Made by a program: the position numbers and the translations under genes. The notes under the pieces were generated by a model. That model was given only the letters and a program-made list of their open reading frames with translations, was not told the DNA's origin and did not search any database. A stretch of DNA of 64,000 nucleotides, taken from contig CAZRVU010000007.1 in assembly GCA_964603615.1 (NCBI GenBank), forward strand, positions 1-64,000. The letters are read 5' to 3'. Every line of letters begins with the position of its first letter. The first letter of the stretch is position 1. Origin of the DNA: JAAZMI01 sp964603615 (GTDB lineage Bacteria; Bacillota; Dethiobacteria; DTU022; UBA8154). Below are positions 34,787-42,808 of the stretch, piece by piece.

Positions 34787-35731
34787 GTGAAGAACTTTGT
34801 GTCAAACAGCATTAGAGAAATTAAGACTAAAGTAGGTTCCCAGGGTAAGGCTGTCTGTGGCTTAAGCGGTGGTGTTGATTCCGCCGTAGCAGCACTGCTG
34901 GTCCACCAGGCTATCGGGCCCCGTTTGACCTGTATTTTTGTGGATAATGGCTTGCTGCGTAAAGGGGAAAGGGAGCAGGTTCAAAATATTTTTCGAGATA
35001 AATTCAATTTAAGATTAATTACTGTCGATGCTACGGCAGAAATTTTGGAATTGTTGCGGGGGGTCACCGACCCGGAACAGAAAAGAAAGATAATTGGACA
35101 TCATTTTATTGCTGTTTTTGCCCGGGAAGCGGAGAAGTCTGGCGGGATCGATTTCTTGGTGCAGGGCACTCTTCGTTCAGATGTCGTAGAGAGTGGAACA
35201 CCGGCCGCAGCTTTGATTAAATCCCATCACAATGTGGGCGGCCTGCCGTCAGAAATGCCTTTCAGCCTGCTGGAACCGCTGTGCCATCTTTTTAAGGATG
35301 AGGTGCGCGCCGTTGCCGCGGAGTTGGGCTTGCCGGAGGAGATCGCTTGGAGGCACCCTTTCCCCGGCCCTGGCCTGGCGGTGCGTATTATCGGTGAAAT
35401 TACTGCCGAAAAAATAGCCATTTTACAAGCAGCAGATTTTATTGTCATGGAGGAGATTAAAAAGGCCGGCCTTTACCGTAAGATATGGCAGGTTTTTGCT
35501 GTCTTACCAAATATCCGCAGTGTTGGCGTTAAAGAAGGCCGCCGCGTTTATGGGCACACGATCGCCTTGCGTGCCGTGACTAGCCGGGATGGCACGACGG
35601 CTGATTGGTATCCCTTTCCCTGGGATGTCCTGCGCATTATCTCTGATAGAATTGTGCAAGAAATCCCGGAAGTGAACCGTTTCGTCTATGATCTCACGGC
35701 CAAACCACCTGGCACGATCGAATGGGAATAG
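34787..35731 (+). CDS. guaA: GMP synthase, ATP-pyrophosphatase domain only (no glutamine amidotransferase domain)
   Basis: The 314-residue product aligns with the C-terminal part of bacterial GuaA, which activates XMP with ATP and aminates it to GMP. It has the PP-loop 'GLSGGVDSAVAALL', 'CIFVDNGLLRKGE', 'FLVQGTLRSDVVE', 'WRHPFPGPGLAVRI' and the dimerisation end 'DLTAKPPGTIEWE'. The usual N-terminal class-I glutaminase (about 190 residues) is missing, as in the split archaeal enzyme. The start is GTG 34787 with GGAGG eight bases upstream, so this is a complete gene and not a fragment. No glutaminase partner is encoded in the window; free ammonia or a separate subunit would be needed. It precedes the pur cluster. 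Confidence 0.9.
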   Translation: MKNFVSNSIREIKTKVGSQGKAVCGLSGGVDSAVAALLVHQAIGPRLTCIFVDNGLLRKGEREQVQNIFRDKFNLRLITVDATAEILELLRGVTDPEQKRKIIGHHFIAVFAREAEKSGGIDFLVQGTLRSDVVESGTPAAALIKSHHNVGGLPSEMPFSLLEPLCHLFKDEVRAVAAELGLPEEIAWRHPFPGPGLAVRIIGEITAEKIAILQAADFIVMEEIKKAGLYRKIWQVFAVLPNIRSVGVKEGRRVYGHTIALRAVTSRDGTTADWYPFPWDVLRIISDRIVQEIPEVNRFVYDLTAKPPGTIEWE

Positions 35732-35847
35732 TGTTTTCAAATTGTGTGCTTTATATGTTAGGATAAAAATAGTAAGATAAGAAAAGATGAAAGCAGTTAT
35801 CGGTATAGTTTCTGTAAGCTTTGTCTGGTGCAGGAGGTGCATCTATT

Positions 35848-36369
35848 ATGGCGCTGGTTAGCGTGGTGATGGGCAGCGATTCGGACCTGCCCGTCATGTC
35901 TTTATGTCTGGATGTCCTGGCGGAATTTCAGCTTTCTTATGAAGTACGGATCTCTTCAGCCCACCGCTTGCCGAAGGAGACGGCTGAATTTGCCCGGAAT
36001 GCAGCAGGAAGGGGTGTCGCGGTTGTTATTGCTGGGGCAGGAGGAGCAGCCCATCTGGCCGGGGTTATTGCTGCCTGGACCCCTTTACCCGTTATTGCCG
36101 TTCCCCTCAGCAGCTCACCCCTGGGGGGCCTTGACGCGCTTTATGCCACGGTTCAGATGCCCGGGGGTATTCCCGTGGCTACGGTGGCGGTGGATGGTGC
36201 TCTTAACGCCGGGATTTTAGCTGCACAGATCTGTGCTCTGCAGGATCCGGCGCTGCGAGACCGGATTGTAGATTATAAGCAGGAGTTGGCACGGGGAGTC
36301 AAGAAAAAAAACGATATTTTACAGAAGGTCGGTTACCGGCAATACTTGCAGCAACATTCCGGTTCCTGA
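35848..36369 (+). CDS. purE: N5-carboxyaminoimidazole ribonucleotide mutase
   Basis: PurE makes CAIR in purine synthesis. The 173-residue protein has 'VVMGSDSDLPVMS' (phosphate site), 'ISSAHRLPKE' with the conserved Ser-Ala-His, 'IAGAGGAAHLAGV' and 'PLGGLDALYATVQMPGG'. The ATG at 35848 has AGGAGG ten bases upstream; a GTG/ATG further 5' at 35821 lies in front of that site. The protein is class I (bacterial mutase), yet purK is not in the window. It opens the purEFMNHD run. Confidence 0.95.
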   Translation: MALVSVVMGSDSDLPVMSLCLDVLAEFQLSYEVRISSAHRLPKETAEFARNAAGRGVAVVIAGAGGAAHLAGVIAAWTPLPVIAVPLSSSPLGGLDALYATVQMPGGIPVATVAVDGALNAGILAAQICALQDPALRDRIVDYKQELARGVKKKNDILQKVGYRQYLQQHSGS

Positions 36370-36467
36370 TTATTCCCTTAAGACATGCTTGAAACAATCA
36401 AATTTGATAGGATCAGTATCTTTATACCTTTGCGCTTGTACGTAACAAACATGGGAGGCTCTGCTTA

Positions 36468-37886
36468 ATGTATACTTCTTGTTATTATTCAAGGAAGAAG
36501 CGGGAAGGCAGCCAGGTAGATATATCCAATTCTGATAAAATGAAAGAAGCTTGCGGGGTGTTTGGTATTTTTGCACCCGGCGAAGATCTTTTCCGTCTTA
36601 CCAATTATGCTTTGTATGCTTTACAACATCGTGGTCAGGAAAGTGCGGGAATTGCTCTGAGCGATGGTCAAAACATCTTTTTAAAAAAGGGGTTGGGCCT
36701 GGTTGCAGAGGTTTTTCCCAGTTGGCAGGGTTTTAAAGATATTACGGCTGTTGGTGCTCTGGGACATGTCTATTACTCTGTCCGCGAAAATGCCCGTCCT
36801 GAAAATGTGCAACCCCTGCTCGTGCGTTACTGGCAGGGGAATTTAGCCATTGCTTACAATGGAAACTTGATCAATGCGCAGGAATTAAGAGATAAGTTGG
36901 AGGCGGAAGGTTCTATTTTTCAAACTATGACGGATAGTGAGCTGATTGCTCACCTGATTGCCCGTTCCGGTCAAAGGGATTTGGAATCTGCTCTCCAGAA
37001 TATCCTGCCTCTTTTGCGCGGTGCCTACTCCCTGCTTTTTTTAACCGGAGACAAGCTAATCGGGTTGCGCGATCCTTATGCGATCAGGCCTTTGTCCCTG
37101 GGTCGCTGGCAAGGCCGCTTTGTGTTGGCTTCGGAAACATGTGCTTTTGATACGATCGGTGCAGAAAAAATAAGGGATATTGGTCCTGGCGAAATGGTGG
37201 TAATTGACAAAGATGGTTTGCGCAGCGTTCAGGTTATGCCCTCGCCGCGCACCGCCTTTTGTGTTTTCGAATTTATTTATTTTGCCCGGCCGGATAGCGA
37301 TATTCATGATAAAAACGTCTATCTTGTCCGCAAAAAACTGGGCTGCCAACTGGCTAAAGAACATCCTGTAGAAGCGGATCTGGTGACTGGTGTTCCAGAT
37401 TCAAGCTTGGCGGCTGCTTCCGGTTATGCTGAAGAGCTGGGGCTTCCTTACGAATGGGGGCTGATCAAAAACCGCTATATTGGACGTACTTTTCTTCAGC
37501 CCTGCCAAGAAATCCGTGATGTAGGTGTACACTTAAAATTAAATATCGTAAAAAAAGTGGTACAGGGTAAAAAAGTCGTGGTCGTCGATGATTCCATTGT
37601 CCGGGGAACGACCAGTATAAAATTGGTAGATATGTTTAAGCAAGCCGGTGCCAGGGAGGTACACCTGCGGATCGGCTCGCCTCCCATTATCGGTCCTTGT
37701 TACTACGGAATCAGCACCCCCGATCACAAGGAATTGATTGGCGCTAAGCGGAGTATTGAAGAGATCCGCCAAGAAATTGGGGCCACAACGCTGCAGTATT
37801 TGAGTCACCGGGGTATGCTCGAATCGGTGGGGTTGCCGCAGGAAAGCCTTTGTATGGCTTGTTTTTCGGGCGAGTACCCCTTTTAA
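36468..37886 (+). CDS. purF: Amidophosphoribosyltransferase
   Basis: PurF commits PRPP to purine synthesis. The glutaminase nucleophile is the cysteine in 'EACGVFGIF' (about residue 29), exposed after a propeptide is removed. The PRPP loop is 'VVVVDDSIVRGTTSIKLVD'. Cysteines for a [4Fe-4S] cluster of the Bacillus type are present ('CVFEFIYFARPDS', 'CYYGISTP' and the C-terminal 'SLCMACFSG'), which would make the enzyme oxygen-sensitive. ATG 36468 has GGGAGG nine bases upstream and gives a 28-residue propeptide; ATG 36540 would give the short 4-residue one. Confidence 0.96.
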   Translation: MYTSCYYSRKKREGSQVDISNSDKMKEACGVFGIFAPGEDLFRLTNYALYALQHRGQESAGIALSDGQNIFLKKGLGLVAEVFPSWQGFKDITAVGALGHVYYSVRENARPENVQPLLVRYWQGNLAIAYNGNLINAQELRDKLEAEGSIFQTMTDSELIAHLIARSGQRDLESALQNILPLLRGAYSLLFLTGDKLIGLRDPYAIRPLSLGRWQGRFVLASETCAFDTIGAEKIRDIGPGEMVVIDKDGLRSVQVMPSPRTAFCVFEFIYFARPDSDIHDKNVYLVRKKLGCQLAKEHPVEADLVTGVPDSSLAAASGYAEELGLPYEWGLIKNRYIGRTFLQPCQEIRDVGVHLKLNIVKKVVQGKKVVVVDDSIVRGTTSIKLVDMFKQAGAREVHLRIGSPPIIGPCYYGISTPDHKELIGAKRSIEEIRQEIGATTLQYLSHRGMLESVGLPQESLCMACFSGEYPF

Positions 37887-37907
37887 AAAGGAGGCAATTA
37901 AAGGTTT

Positions 37908-38951
37908 ATGGAAAGCTTTGATTATAAAAAAGCCGGTGTGGATTTAGAGGCCGGGGAAAAAATTGTCGATGAGATCAAACAAATGGTTCAATCCACTTTT
38001 CGCCCGGAGGTTTTAACGGATTTGGGCGGTTTTGCCGGTCTTTTTCAACTGGACCCTGCTGCCTACCGTGCCCCTGTTTTAGCTGCAGCGACTGATGGCG
38101 TCGGGACCAAGTTAAAGATAGCCTTTATGCTGGGCAAGCATGATACGGTGGGTATTGACGTTGTAGCTATGTGTGTCAATGATCTTCTCGTCCAGGGAGC
38201 CGAGCCTCTTTTTTTCCTTGACTATCTGGCAGTAGGGAAAATGGAGGTTTCCCAGGTTACGGAGATCGTTCGCGGCGTTACGGCTGGCTGCCGGCAGGCA
38301 GGGTGTTCCCTTTTGGGTGGCGAAACTGCGGAAATGCCTGGCTTTTATGCCTCAGGGGAATATGATTTGGCAGGTTTTGCCCTCGGTATTGTGGAAAAAG
38401 ATAAAATTATTGATGGCAAGCAGATCGTTCCCGGTGATATCCTGATTGGCCTTGCTTCCACTGGCCTGCACAGTAACGGTTTCTCGCTGGTCAGAAAAAT
38501 TTTTTTGGAACATGCACACCTGAGCCTGGATCTTTATCTACCGCAACTGGGCACTACTTTAGGAGAAGAGCTATTAAAACCGACAGCAATTTATGTTTCC
38601 CTTGTTTTGCCTCTTTTACGGGAATTTCCGATTAAGGGACTGGCGCATATTACCGGCGGGGGATTAAAGCTAAACTTGCCACGCATTTTGCCGGCGGGGT
38701 TAAAGGCAATCCTTGAAAAAGAGCGCTGGGTAACACCCCCGGTCTTTTCTCTTGTGCAGGAGTACGGAAATGTTCAAGAAAAAGAGATGTTTCGTACTTT
38801 TAATATGGGGATTGGCCTGGTGTTAGTTGTTTCTTCGCAGTCGGCCGTGCCCCTTCTGGAACGGATTAAGGAAAAGGGTGGCCAGGCCTGGCAAATTGGT
38901 TATCTCGAAGAATATTGTGGCGAAAAAGGAGACATTGTAGAAATCAGGTAA
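37908..38951 (+). CDS. purM: Phosphoribosylformylglycinamidine cyclo-ligase (AIR synthase)
   Basis: PurM closes the imidazole ring, FGAM to AIR, with ATP. The 347-residue product starts 'FDYKKAGVDLEAGEKIV' and contains 'AATDGVGTKLKIAF', 'CVNDLLVQGAEPLFFLDY', 'LLGGETAEMPGFY' and 'GLAHITGGGLKLNLPRIL', all family blocks. AAGGAGG is about 13 bases ahead of the ATG and the gene starts 21 bp after purF. The enzymes that make its substrate (PurS/Q/L) are not in the window. Confidence 0.96.
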   Translation: MESFDYKKAGVDLEAGEKIVDEIKQMVQSTFRPEVLTDLGGFAGLFQLDPAAYRAPVLAAATDGVGTKLKIAFMLGKHDTVGIDVVAMCVNDLLVQGAEPLFFLDYLAVGKMEVSQVTEIVRGVTAGCRQAGCSLLGGETAEMPGFYASGEYDLAGFALGIVEKDKIIDGKQIVPGDILIGLASTGLHSNGFSLVRKIFLEHAHLSLDLYLPQLGTTLGEELLKPTAIYVSLVLPLLREFPIKGLAHITGGGLKLNLPRILPAGLKAILEKERWVTPPVFSLVQEYGNVQEKEMFRTFNMGIGLVLVVSSQSAVPLLERIKEKGGQAWQIGYLEEYCGEKGDIVEIR

Positions 38952-39084
38952 ATGCCGTGGTCGGGGTGGGTTGTGTAGTGCCTGCAGGGATTAAGTAAGC
39001 GTGTAACCTGGTGCATCGCGGGATAGTCGCTACCTGCAGGGTTTACACACGGGATAAACGAGCAAAGAACAGGAGGTATCTGGG

Positions 39085-39690
39085 ATGCGGTTAGCTGTGC
39101 TGGCATCGGGTTTTGGCAGTAATCTGCAAGCGATCATCGATGCTGCAGAAAGCAGGAAGATAAAAGGGCGCGTGGAAATTGTAATTAGCGACAAAGCAGA
39201 TGCTTACGCGCTCGAAAGAGCCGGGCAGCATGATATTACGGCGGTTCATATTAACCCGCGGCATTTTTCGGGGCGGGAAGAATATGATCGGGCCCTTCTT
39301 GCCTTACTACAAGAAAAAAACATTGGGCTGGTGGTCCTGGCTGGCTATATGCGTTTGTTATCCCCTGTTTTGGTGAGCGGCTTTCGGGGTAAGATAATGA
39401 ATATCCATCCGGCGCTGTTGCCCTCATTCCCGGGATTAGATGGTGTGCAACAAGCTATCGATTATGGTGTGAAAGTTAGCGGTTGCACTATTCACTTTGT
39501 TGACGAGGGTTTGGACACAGGCCCGATCATATTGCAGGAAGCCGTGCCGGTTTACGATTACGATACGGTTGATTCTCTCCAGGAACGCATTCATGGGGTC
39601 GAACACCGTCTTTACCCCCGTGCTATACAACTTTTTATTGCAGGGAAATTAAAGCTGGAAGGGAGAAAATGTTTTCAAAATGAAGCCTAA
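39085..39690 (+). CDS. purN: Phosphoribosylglycinamide formyltransferase
   Basis: PurN formylates GAR with 10-formyl-THF. The 201-residue protein shows 'RLAVLASGFGSNLQAIIDA', 'VLAGYMRLLSPVL', the catalytic stretch 'KIMNIHPALLPSFPGLDGV' with the Asn-His pair, and 'SGCTIHFVDEGLDTGPII'. AGGAGG lies nine bases before the ATG. Its stop overlaps the start of purH by 11 bp, so the two are coupled. Confidence 0.96.
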   Translation: MRLAVLASGFGSNLQAIIDAAESRKIKGRVEIVISDKADAYALERAGQHDITAVHINPRHFSGREEYDRALLALLQEKNIGLVVLAGYMRLLSPVLVSGFRGKIMNIHPALLPSFPGLDGVQQAIDYGVKVSGCTIHFVDEGLDTGPIILQEAVPVYDYDTVDSLQERIHGVEHRLYPRAIQLFIAGKLKLEGRKCFQNEA

Positions 39691-41230
39691 AAAAGCTCTA
39701 ATCAGTGTTTCTGATAAAACAGGGGTAGTAATTTTTGCACAGGAACTGGAAACGATGGGCTGGGAAATTATTTCCACCGGGGGAACGGCTGCTGCATTAA
39801 GGAAGGCCGGGGTGCAGGTGCAGGATGTGAGCGAACTGACCGGGTTTCCGGAAATTTTGGAAGGCCGTTTAAAAACACTGCATCCCCTGGTCCATGGAGG
39901 CATTCTCGGGCGTAGGGATTCCGAATTGCATCGCCAGCAATGGCAAGAACATGGTATTACTGCTATCGATTTGGTTGCGGTTAACCTTTATCCTTTTATG
40001 GAAGTTATAGCAAAAAAGGGTGTGAGTCTGGAAAAAGCCGTAGAAAATATCGATATCGGCGGTCCGACGATGATCAGGGCTGCGGCCAAGAATTATGGTG
40101 ATGTTATTGTTGTGGTTAACCCGGGCGATTACAGCACTGTTATCGAAGAGTTACGACGGGATGGAGATTTGTCACTTTCCAACCGTTATGACCTGGCTGT
40201 TAAAGCTTTTTCGCAGACGGCTTACTATGATAGTATTATCAGTAATTATTTACGCGAACAAGGAACAAAAAAAGAGTATTTCCCGGCAACGTTGACCATG
40301 CCCTGGTGCAAAGTGCAGGATTTACGTTATGGGGAGAATCCTCAGCAAAAGGCTTCTTTTTACCGGGAACCACTGCCGGACAAAACTTCACTAGCTGCCG
40401 GCAAACAGCTACAGGGGATAGGGCTTTCATTTAATAATATCAATGATCTACAGGCTACCTGGGAGATCGTGCAGGAATTTACGGAACCGGCGGCTGTGGC
40501 GGTTAAGCATACCAATCCCTGTGGGGTCGGTGAAGCCGGGACTCTTTGGGAAGCTTATCAGAAGGCTTATGCTGCCGATCCTATCTCAATTTTTGGGGGT
40601 ATAATCGCACTGAATAGGGAAGTGGATGAAGAAACAGCCAAAGAGATGTCGAAAATTTTTCTGGAAGCAGTCGCCGCTCCCGCCTTTTCGGCAACGGCCC
40701 TGGAGATTCTTAGCCGTAAAAAAAATATTCGACTGTTGGAGATGACTCCGGGTTCTCCGAAAGGCGAAAGTAAAGCGCTCAATTTTAAAAAAGTGAGCGG
40801 CGGGCTTTTATTGCAGGAAGACCTGCAAAAAATCTATGATCTACAGGAATGGCGCACAGTAACTACTAGAAAGCCGACGGAACAGGAACTAAAGGATCTT
40901 CTCTTTGCTTTAAAAGTAGTTAAACATGTGAAATCCAATGCTATCGTTATTGCCAAAAGGCAACAGACTTTAGGCATCGGGGCCGGGCAGATGAGCCGTG
41001 TCGGTGCAGTCAAAATTGCTGTCGAACAAGCCGGGGAAAAGATTAAGGGGAGCGTCCTGGCCTCCGATGCTTTCTTCCCCTTCCGTGACGGCGTTGAAAT
41101 TGCAGCGCGCGAAGGTGTTACCGCAATTGTCCAACCCGGCGGGTCCAATCGTGATGAAGAAGCCATTGCTGCTTGTGAAGAATATCACGTGGCTATGCTT
41201 TTTACAGGGAAAAGGTATTTTAAACATTAA
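39680..41230 (+). CDS. purH: Bifunctional AICAR transformylase/IMP cyclohydrolase
   Basis: PurH carries out the last two steps to IMP. The 516-residue product has the cyclohydrolase domain at the N-terminus ('SVSDKTGVVIFAQELE', 'LEGRLKTLHPLVHGGIL', 'NLYPFMEVI') and the transformylase at the C-terminus ('LRYGENPQQKASFY', 'AAVAVKHTNPCGVGEA', 'SDAFFPFRDGVEIAAREG', 'QPGGSNRDEEAI'). Length is usual for the family. It overlaps purN by 11 bp. Confidence 0.97.
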   Translation: MKPKKALISVSDKTGVVIFAQELETMGWEIISTGGTAAALRKAGVQVQDVSELTGFPEILEGRLKTLHPLVHGGILGRRDSELHRQQWQEHGITAIDLVAVNLYPFMEVIAKKGVSLEKAVENIDIGGPTMIRAAAKNYGDVIVVVNPGDYSTVIEELRRDGDLSLSNRYDLAVKAFSQTAYYDSIISNYLREQGTKKEYFPATLTMPWCKVQDLRYGENPQQKASFYREPLPDKTSLAAGKQLQGIGLSFNNINDLQATWEIVQEFTEPAAVAVKHTNPCGVGEAGTLWEAYQKAYAADPISIFGGIIALNREVDEETAKEMSKIFLEAVAAPAFSATALEILSRKKNIRLLEMTPGSPKGESKALNFKKVSGGLLLQEDLQKIYDLQEWRTVTTRKPTEQELKDLLFALKVVKHVKSNAIVIAKRQQTLGIGAGQMSRVGAVKIAVEQAGEKIKGSVLASDAFFPFRDGVEIAAREGVTAIVQPGGSNRDEEAIAACEEYHVAMLFTGKRYFKH

Positions 41231-41363
41231 ATTAAAAAGAGTTGATATCCGGAGGCAAAACACAAGCATATTACAAGAAAGGTCCAGAACAGAAAAATCA
41301 AAATGGTAATGACCAAGCAATTACATAAAAAGAAAAAATGCGCTTCATGGGGGGAGTTATAAA

Positions 41364-42650
41364 TTGCGTGTACTGGTTATTGGGAGCGGAGGCCGGGAAC
41401 ATGCTTTGGCCTGGAAATTGGCACAAAGCCCCGAAGTCAGGAAGGTTTTTTGTGCGCCGGGTAATGCCGGTATTGCTTCCCATGCAGAATGTGTACCTTT
41501 TAAAGCGGATGATCAGGAAAATATCTTGCGTTTTGCCCGGGAAAAAAACATTAACCTCACTGTGGTTGGTCCGGAGGCGCCTTTGGTTGACGGCATCGTA
41601 GATTTGTTTCAAGAAAATGATCTCTTGATTTTTGGACCGTCGCAAAAAGGGGCGTTGCTGGAAGGAAGCAAAAGCCAGGCGAAAAAGTTCATGGCTAAAT
41701 ACAATATCCCCTCGGCTGCTTATGCAGATTTTCACAGCCGGCAGGAGGCTCTAAACTATCTTCAGAACGCTGCCTATCCTTTGGTCGTGAAGGCCGATGG
41801 CCTGGCCGCTGGCAAAGGTGTGCTCATAGCTTCCAGCTATGAAGAGGCCCGTGAATTTGTGCATGCTGTTATGGCTGCCAAAATTTTTGGTGCGGCTGGT
41901 GAAAAGATTGTCATCGAAGAGTTTCTATCAGGAGAGGAAGTCTCTATTTTTGCCATTACAGATGGGTATACTTATTTTACACTCCCCTCTGTTCAGGATC
42001 ATAAAGCAGTTTATGAGGGGGATCGCGGCCCCAATACAGGGGGTATGGGCGCTTATTCGCCTGCTCCTGTGCTTACGGGACAGCTTCTGAAAAGGGTGCA
42101 TAAAGAAATTTTTGAACCGGTGTTTGCGGGCCTGCGTGCAGAGGGTATTACTTATCGCGGGGTTCTCTATGGGGGGTTGATCATTACCCCGGAGGGTGAA
42201 CCAAAAGTTTTGGAATTTAATGTGCGTTTTGGTGATCCGGAGGCACAGGTTCTTTTTCCCCTATTGCGCACGGATCTTTTTCCGTTGCTTTACGAAACAG
42301 CGCGGGGAAACCTGCGTTCGCTCTGGCCGCCGGCCTGGGAAGAAGGGGCGGTTGTTTGTGTAATTATGGCTGCGCAAGGCTACCCGGGCGTTTATGAAAC
42401 GGGTAAGGAGATTAGGGGGCTAGCAAAGGTGCCCGATTTGCAAAAAGCCATGATTTTTCATTCCGGAACATCATTTAAAGATAAAAAAATTGTGACTGCT
42501 GGGGGAAGAGTGCTAGGTATAACGGCCTGGCAGGACAATTTGGAGGCGGCGCTGGAACAAGCTTACCGGCTTGTAGCGGAGATCGACTTTGAGGGAAAAT
42601 ACTACCGCCGCGATATTGCCCATCGTGCTTTAGGCCGCAAAGAGATTTAG
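41364..42650 (+). CDS. purD: Phosphoribosylamine-glycine ligase
   Basis: PurD joins glycine to phosphoribosylamine by an ATP-grasp mechanism. The 428-residue protein has 'VLVIGSGGREHALAWKLA', 'VGPEAPLVDGIVD', 'PLVVKADGLAAGKGVLIA', 'DHKAVYEGDRGPNTGGMGAY' and 'VLEFNVRFGDPEAQV'. The start is TTG 41364 with GGGGGAG upstream. It is the last gene of the purine run. purB, purC, purK and purSQL are missing from this cluster. Confidence 0.96.
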   Translation: MRVLVIGSGGREHALAWKLAQSPEVRKVFCAPGNAGIASHAECVPFKADDQENILRFAREKNINLTVVGPEAPLVDGIVDLFQENDLLIFGPSQKGALLEGSKSQAKKFMAKYNIPSAAYADFHSRQEALNYLQNAAYPLVVKADGLAAGKGVLIASSYEEAREFVHAVMAAKIFGAAGEKIVIEEFLSGEEVSIFAITDGYTYFTLPSVQDHKAVYEGDRGPNTGGMGAYSPAPVLTGQLLKRVHKEIFEPVFAGLRAEGITYRGVLYGGLIITPEGEPKVLEFNVRFGDPEAQVLFPLLRTDLFPLLYETARGNLRSLWPPAWEEGAVVCVIMAAQGYPGVYETGKEIRGLAKVPDLQKAMIFHSGTSFKDKKIVTAGGRVLGITAWQDNLEAALEQAYRLVAEIDFEGKYYRRDIAHRALGRKEI

Positions 42651-42707
42651 TGTGTCAGAAGGAAGATAGGCTGTTTGAAAACACCATAAAATCCGATGCA
42701 AACGCTT

Positions 42708-42732
42708 AAGATGACAACGGTTAAGCAGTTAC
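42708..42732 (+). repeat. Dispersed 25-nt repeat, copy 3
   Basis: Begins AAGATGACAACG and ends TTAAGCAGTTAC; 21 of 25 positions match the copy at 61839. It lies between purD and ligA. Confidence 0.5.
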
Positions 42733-42767
42733 GGTGTAAACACAATTGCAAGGGGAGTGGAAATACT

Positions 42768-42795
42768 GTAACCCCGTGTCACTGTCCGGGGTTAC
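42768..42795 (+). promoter_or_regulatory. Hairpin just upstream of ligA
   Basis: A perfect 8-bp stem GTAACCCC (42768-42775) and GGGGTTAC (42788-42795) with a 12-base loop ends 13 bases before the ligA start and next to its AAGGA ribosome site. No T-run follows, so a role in translation or mRNA stability is more likely than termination. Confidence 0.45.
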
Positions 42796-42808
42796 AGTAA
42801 GGACCTTG

